Assembly: GCA_000697335.1 (NCBI GenBank)
Contig: JNEM01009228.1
Span: forward strand, 1-11,724
Direction: 5' to 3'
From: Conidiobolus incongruus B7586
Taxonomy: Eukaryota > Entomophthoromycota > Entomophthoromycetes > Entomophthorales > Conidiobolaceae
Length of the DNA stretch: 11,724 bases
This document shows, in pieces, positions 9,558 to 11,724 of this stretch. The notes under the pieces are model-generated. The model worked only from the letters and a program-made list of their open reading frames with translations. It did no database searches and had not been told where the DNA came from. The position numbers and the translations under genes are program-made. Within the stretch, counting starts at the first letter, position 1. Every line of letters begins with the position of its first letter.

Positions 9558-9568
9558 AAAATTATGGG
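9558..9568 (-). promoter_or_regulatory. CCCATAATTTT upstream element of GOS1
   Basis: On the gene strand, CCCATAATTTT lies about 93 bp before the GOS1 start codon, inside the 281 bp spacer after TYW2. It is an exact copy of the element upstream of GTR2 and TYW2. Confidence 0.45.
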
Positions 9569-9742
9569 ATGGAATTGTAACTATCCAAAAACAATAAGTG
9601 TATAATTTTGAATTTCAGATTATATTGATGCTATATTCCAAGACTTTAATAATTCGATAATAAAATAATCTATTGAAATATATAATAATAGCATTAATTA
9701 AATACAATGCTTGAAAATCAATATAACTAATTAAATCTTGAG

Positions 9743-9748
9743 TTTATT
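9743..9748 (-). terminator. AATAAA overlapping the TYW2 stop codon
   Basis: The only canonical AATAAA I see near the TYW2 3' end overlaps its stop codon by two bases. If used, the 3' UTR would be only about 10-30 bases. A non-canonical signal further down is equally possible. Confidence 0.3.
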
Positions 9749-11261
9749 ATTCTATGAGTTTACAGTGAATATCTAGAACATAATGATTGACCTTAGGAGC
9801 ATAGCTTTTTACTAAAAATCTATTGACACAATCTATACTCCATTGACCTTGTTTGTGTAATTTAAATAAATTTGCCAATTCATTGAGAATTGAAGCTACT
9901 TCATCTTCTTCTTCTCCTAAACTAATATTATGATGTAAATGCAGGTAGCCACCATCTTGAGAATGGATTGCTTGAACTGCAAGGGGATATCCTTGTTTAC
10001 AATCTGGAATGAGTCCCATATTCACATGATGTACCCTATCTTTGTACTGATTCAAGTACCATTCGTTATTGCCAATAAATATGTGAAGCTTAGTCCTATC
10101 AAGATCTTGCTTTAAATTAAAATTTGGATCTAGTTGAATAGATTGCAGAACATGCTTCCATCCAAGTTCTTCACTCTGATTCTCTTCTAATAAATTATGT
10201 TGATCGTCCAGATGAACTTGATAAGGTAGCTTGTTTTTAATCGCTCCTTTGATCATTCCCATCACCGACCAAACATTCCATTCACAGCTTAAAACCATTC
10301 TGGCATCTGAGTGTATCAAATATGGGAAAGTAAAGTATCCGATCCCCCCATATAGATCCAAAACAATTTGGTTTTCGCAATTAAAAAGGGGATTTTGTCT
10401 ATGAATCCTAAGTTTTTCATTGATGTTTCCTGTGCTGAACATGGTATGAAGCGGTGACCAAACATACCATAAATAATTCTGACGATAATAGCAAAAGTAA
10501 GTTGCTTGAGGAGAAGCATTGGGAGTGGCTGACCAATCAGATCCAAAAAGTGGCTGGATCATGGGTCGACGCAAGAAATCATGCCCAGGGATATGAATTT
10601 TAGTAGCAAAGTGATCTGCTTGAAGAATAGGCGAAACAACCGAGTTAAAGTAGTGATATATTACTTCATTGTCTGTATTGTATGAGTTGGTGTTCTTTGC
10701 CTGGATAGATTGAAAAACTTGAATCCAGTCATCGTTGATAAAAGATCCGGGTGGAAACAGTACATACTTATCATATTGCTCCCATTTAAATGGGATTTCT
10801 GGAATATTCTCAATCTCAGGAAGATAAGTCTTTATAAATTTGGTCGTTGCTTTAATTAGCTTTTGATTGGGGGATATTAAAGCTAGATTGATTCTTTGAG
10901 GCAGTTTAAAGGATTTGACAATATAAAATATATATGAAAGAGATGCGGTTTGAATTTGATGAATTGAATCTGAAATATCTATAGAAGTAGCTTTAATAAT
11001 TTTGATTAGCCAAGTTGATAAATCCAAGTCTCCTTTCCATATTGAATATTCAGATTGATTGATATCTACAAGCTGAAGGTCGACCAAAGATTGCTCAATT
11101 GAAGGCTCAATAGATTCGACAAATTCTAACTTTAAATAATTAATATTAAGTTCCTCCGATCGAAAAGGTGATATTTTAGTCAGTTTATTCCTTAACTTTA
11201 ATTTATCAAGTATATTTTTCCATTTTTTACAATCATCGCTAGAAATGGTTAAGTAATACAT
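9747..11261 (-). CDS. TYW2: tRNA wybutosine-synthesizing protein 2 (TYW2/Trm12)
   Basis: Intronless gene for a 504-residue, stand-alone TYW2. By family knowledge it transfers the 3-amino-3-carboxypropyl group of S-adenosylmethionine to the 4-demethylwyosine base at G37 of tRNA-Phe, the step after TYW1 in wybutosine synthesis, in the cytosol. Seen: a poorly conserved N-terminal half; YLWYVWSPLHTMFSTGNINEK-type entry at 263-283; SAM-binding motif I DLYGGIGYFTFPYL at 302-315; motif II CEWN at 326-329; IGNN at 396-399 in the place of the family's GDN; NMGLIPD at 414-420; GGYLHLHHN at 437-445; and the typical end VKSYAPKVNHYVLDI at 484-498. It lacks the fused TYW3 or kelch domains of plants. The spacing between motif II and IGNN is about 40 residues longer than I recall for animal TYW2. 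The start is the first Met after in-frame AT-rich sequence. Confidence 0.93.
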   Translation of the reverse strand: MYYLTISSDDCKKWKNILDKLKLRNKLTKISPFRSEELNINYLKLEFVESIEPSIEQSLVDLQLVDINQSEYSIWKGDLDLSTWLIKIIKATSIDISDSIHQIQTASLSYIFYIVKSFKLPQRINLALISPNQKLIKATTKFIKTYLPEIENIPEIPFKWEQYDKYVLFPPGSFINDDWIQVFQSIQAKNTNSYNTDNEVIYHYFNSVVSPILQADHFATKIHIPGHDFLRRPMIQPLFGSDWSATPNASPQATYFCYYRQNYLWYVWSPLHTMFSTGNINEKLRIHRQNPLFNCENQIVLDLYGGIGYFTFPYLIHSDARMVLSCEWNVWSVMGMIKGAIKNKLPYQVHLDDQHNLLEENQSEELGWKHVLQSIQLDPNFNLKQDLDRTKLHIFIGNNEWYLNQYKDRVHHVNMGLIPDCKQGYPLAVQAIHSQDGGYLHLHHNISLGEEEDEVASILNELANLFKLHKQGQWSIDCVNRFLVKSYAPKVNHYVLDIHCKLIE

Positions 11262-11321
11262 TATTTATTTACTTTCATATAAATATTTGAGACTATAACT
11301 TATATTCATTTTGTGATTGTA

Positions 11322-11332
11322 AAAATTATGGG
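11322..11332 (-). promoter_or_regulatory. CCCATAATTTT upstream element of TYW2
   Basis: On the gene strand, CCCATAATTTT lies about 61 bp before the TYW2 start codon, preceded by TTGA. It is the third exact copy in sense orientation ahead of a minus-strand gene. Confidence 0.45.
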
Positions 11333-11420
11333 TCAATCAGTTGCAAAATCTGAGTTATATAATGTAGAAAATGTATATTCTAAAGGGTATTGGTTTAGAG
11401 TCAAAAAACATATTAAATAA
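11328..11420 (+). CDS. Possible small ORF, 30 codons, myristoylation-type start
   Basis: The open frame reads MGQSVAKSELYNVENVYSKG and then YWFRVKKHIK, which looks more protein-like than random AT-rich DNA (Trp, several Lys, Ser and Glu). The N-terminus fits the loose N-myristoylation pattern (Gly2, Ala6, Lys7), and an AATAAA follows at about 11517. It is divergent from TYW2, with 66 bp between the start codons. Against it, the ATGGG start is part of the CCCATAATTTT element on the other strand, there is no recognised homologue, and no splice extension gives a longer protein. Confidence 0.2.
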   Translation: MGQSVAKSELYNVENVYSKGYWFRVKKHIK

Positions 11421-11724
11421 TATTTTGAGTAATATATATTAGCCATTTAAATTGATAAACAATTTTCATTGATTTACAAAAATATATTTGAGTATAATTA
11501 TTTCAAATTAGTCATTTAATAAATATAATTATTAGTATTAGTAATATTTTTAAAAAAAATGGCAAATTCTTTAATTTCTAATTTTTCAAATATATTTTTA
11601 GTATTAAAAAATTAATGACTATATAAAATAAATAATTAATAATATAACAGAAATTTAAATTAACTAGAGTAATTACAGTTAAGTAATATTGATTAAAATA
11701 TAACCAAAAGTACAGGTTTTTATA

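Larger units (their letters stand above)
11262..11724. other. AT-rich region upstream of TYW2
   Basis: The region holds the TYW2 promoter with its CCCATAATTTT element and one 30-codon open frame on the plus strand (11328-11420). The rest, to the window end, is AT-rich with no supported gene. Confidence 0.6.

Noticed and set aside
10316-10546. 76-codon minus-strand open frame inside TYW2.
   Set aside because: It lies entirely within the conserved TYW2 coding sequence in another frame, so it is a shadow.
1-11724. Search for transposons, LTR elements, viral genes and CRISPR-like arrays.
   Set aside because: No transposase, reverse transcriptase, integrase or capsid-type motif, no terminal repeats, and no regularly spaced repeats were seen on either strand.

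Overview
The window reads as a nuclear segment of a compact, very AT-rich eukaryotic genome. It holds five complete protein genes, three of them split by very short introns (19 introns of 46-62 bp, nearly all GT..AG). The gene set is a Golgi GDPase of the GDA1 type, a Gtr2/RagC GTPase, a Gos1-type SNARE and a stand-alone TYW2/Trm12. Together with the lack of long poly-Asn/Gln tracts, this fits a fungus, most likely an early-diverging low-GC lineage (Entomophthoromycotina- or Harpellales-like). The lineage is inference. The standard genetic code fits all five genes.

Layout: 1-894 is AT-rich with two unassigned gene-like islands (500-586 and 688-813). GDA1 (+, 895-2304) has no intron. It converges on GTR2 (-, 4126-2531, ten exons), and the two poly(A) signals lie almost back to back at 2428-2441. 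The roughly 2 kb between GTR2 and the next gene holds a GC-richer, decayed, once-spliced gene remnant (about 4668-5135) and a (TA)n tract. Next comes a PHD-finger protein (+, 6153-7561, six exons) whose central domain strongly resembles the N-terminal half of animal KAT14/CSRP2BP (ATAC complex), but with no acetyltransferase domain. About 1 kb of AT-rich spacer separates it from the convergent GOS1 (-, 9465-8548, six exons). TYW2 (-, 11261-9747, no intron) lies just upstream of GOS1 in tandem. The last 460 bp are AT-rich and contain one small open frame (11328-11420).

The genes do not form a pathway. GDA1 and GOS1 both act in the Golgi (sugar-nucleotide exchange; retrograde vesicle fusion), GTR2 works in TORC1 amino-acid signalling at the vacuole, the PHD protein is probably chromatin-bound, and TYW2 makes wybutosine in tRNA-Phe.

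The most interesting observations are: (1) the KAT14-like protein without an acetyltransferase domain; (2) all three spliced genes start with a coding exon of exactly six bases, so an intron follows codon 2; (3) an 11-base element, CCCATAATTTT, stands 60-125 bp upstream of all three minus-strand start codons, with a close relative ahead of GDA1; and (4) the decayed spliced gene upstream of the PHD gene. All exon models were built by eye from conserved protein sequence and splice consensus, without transcript data.
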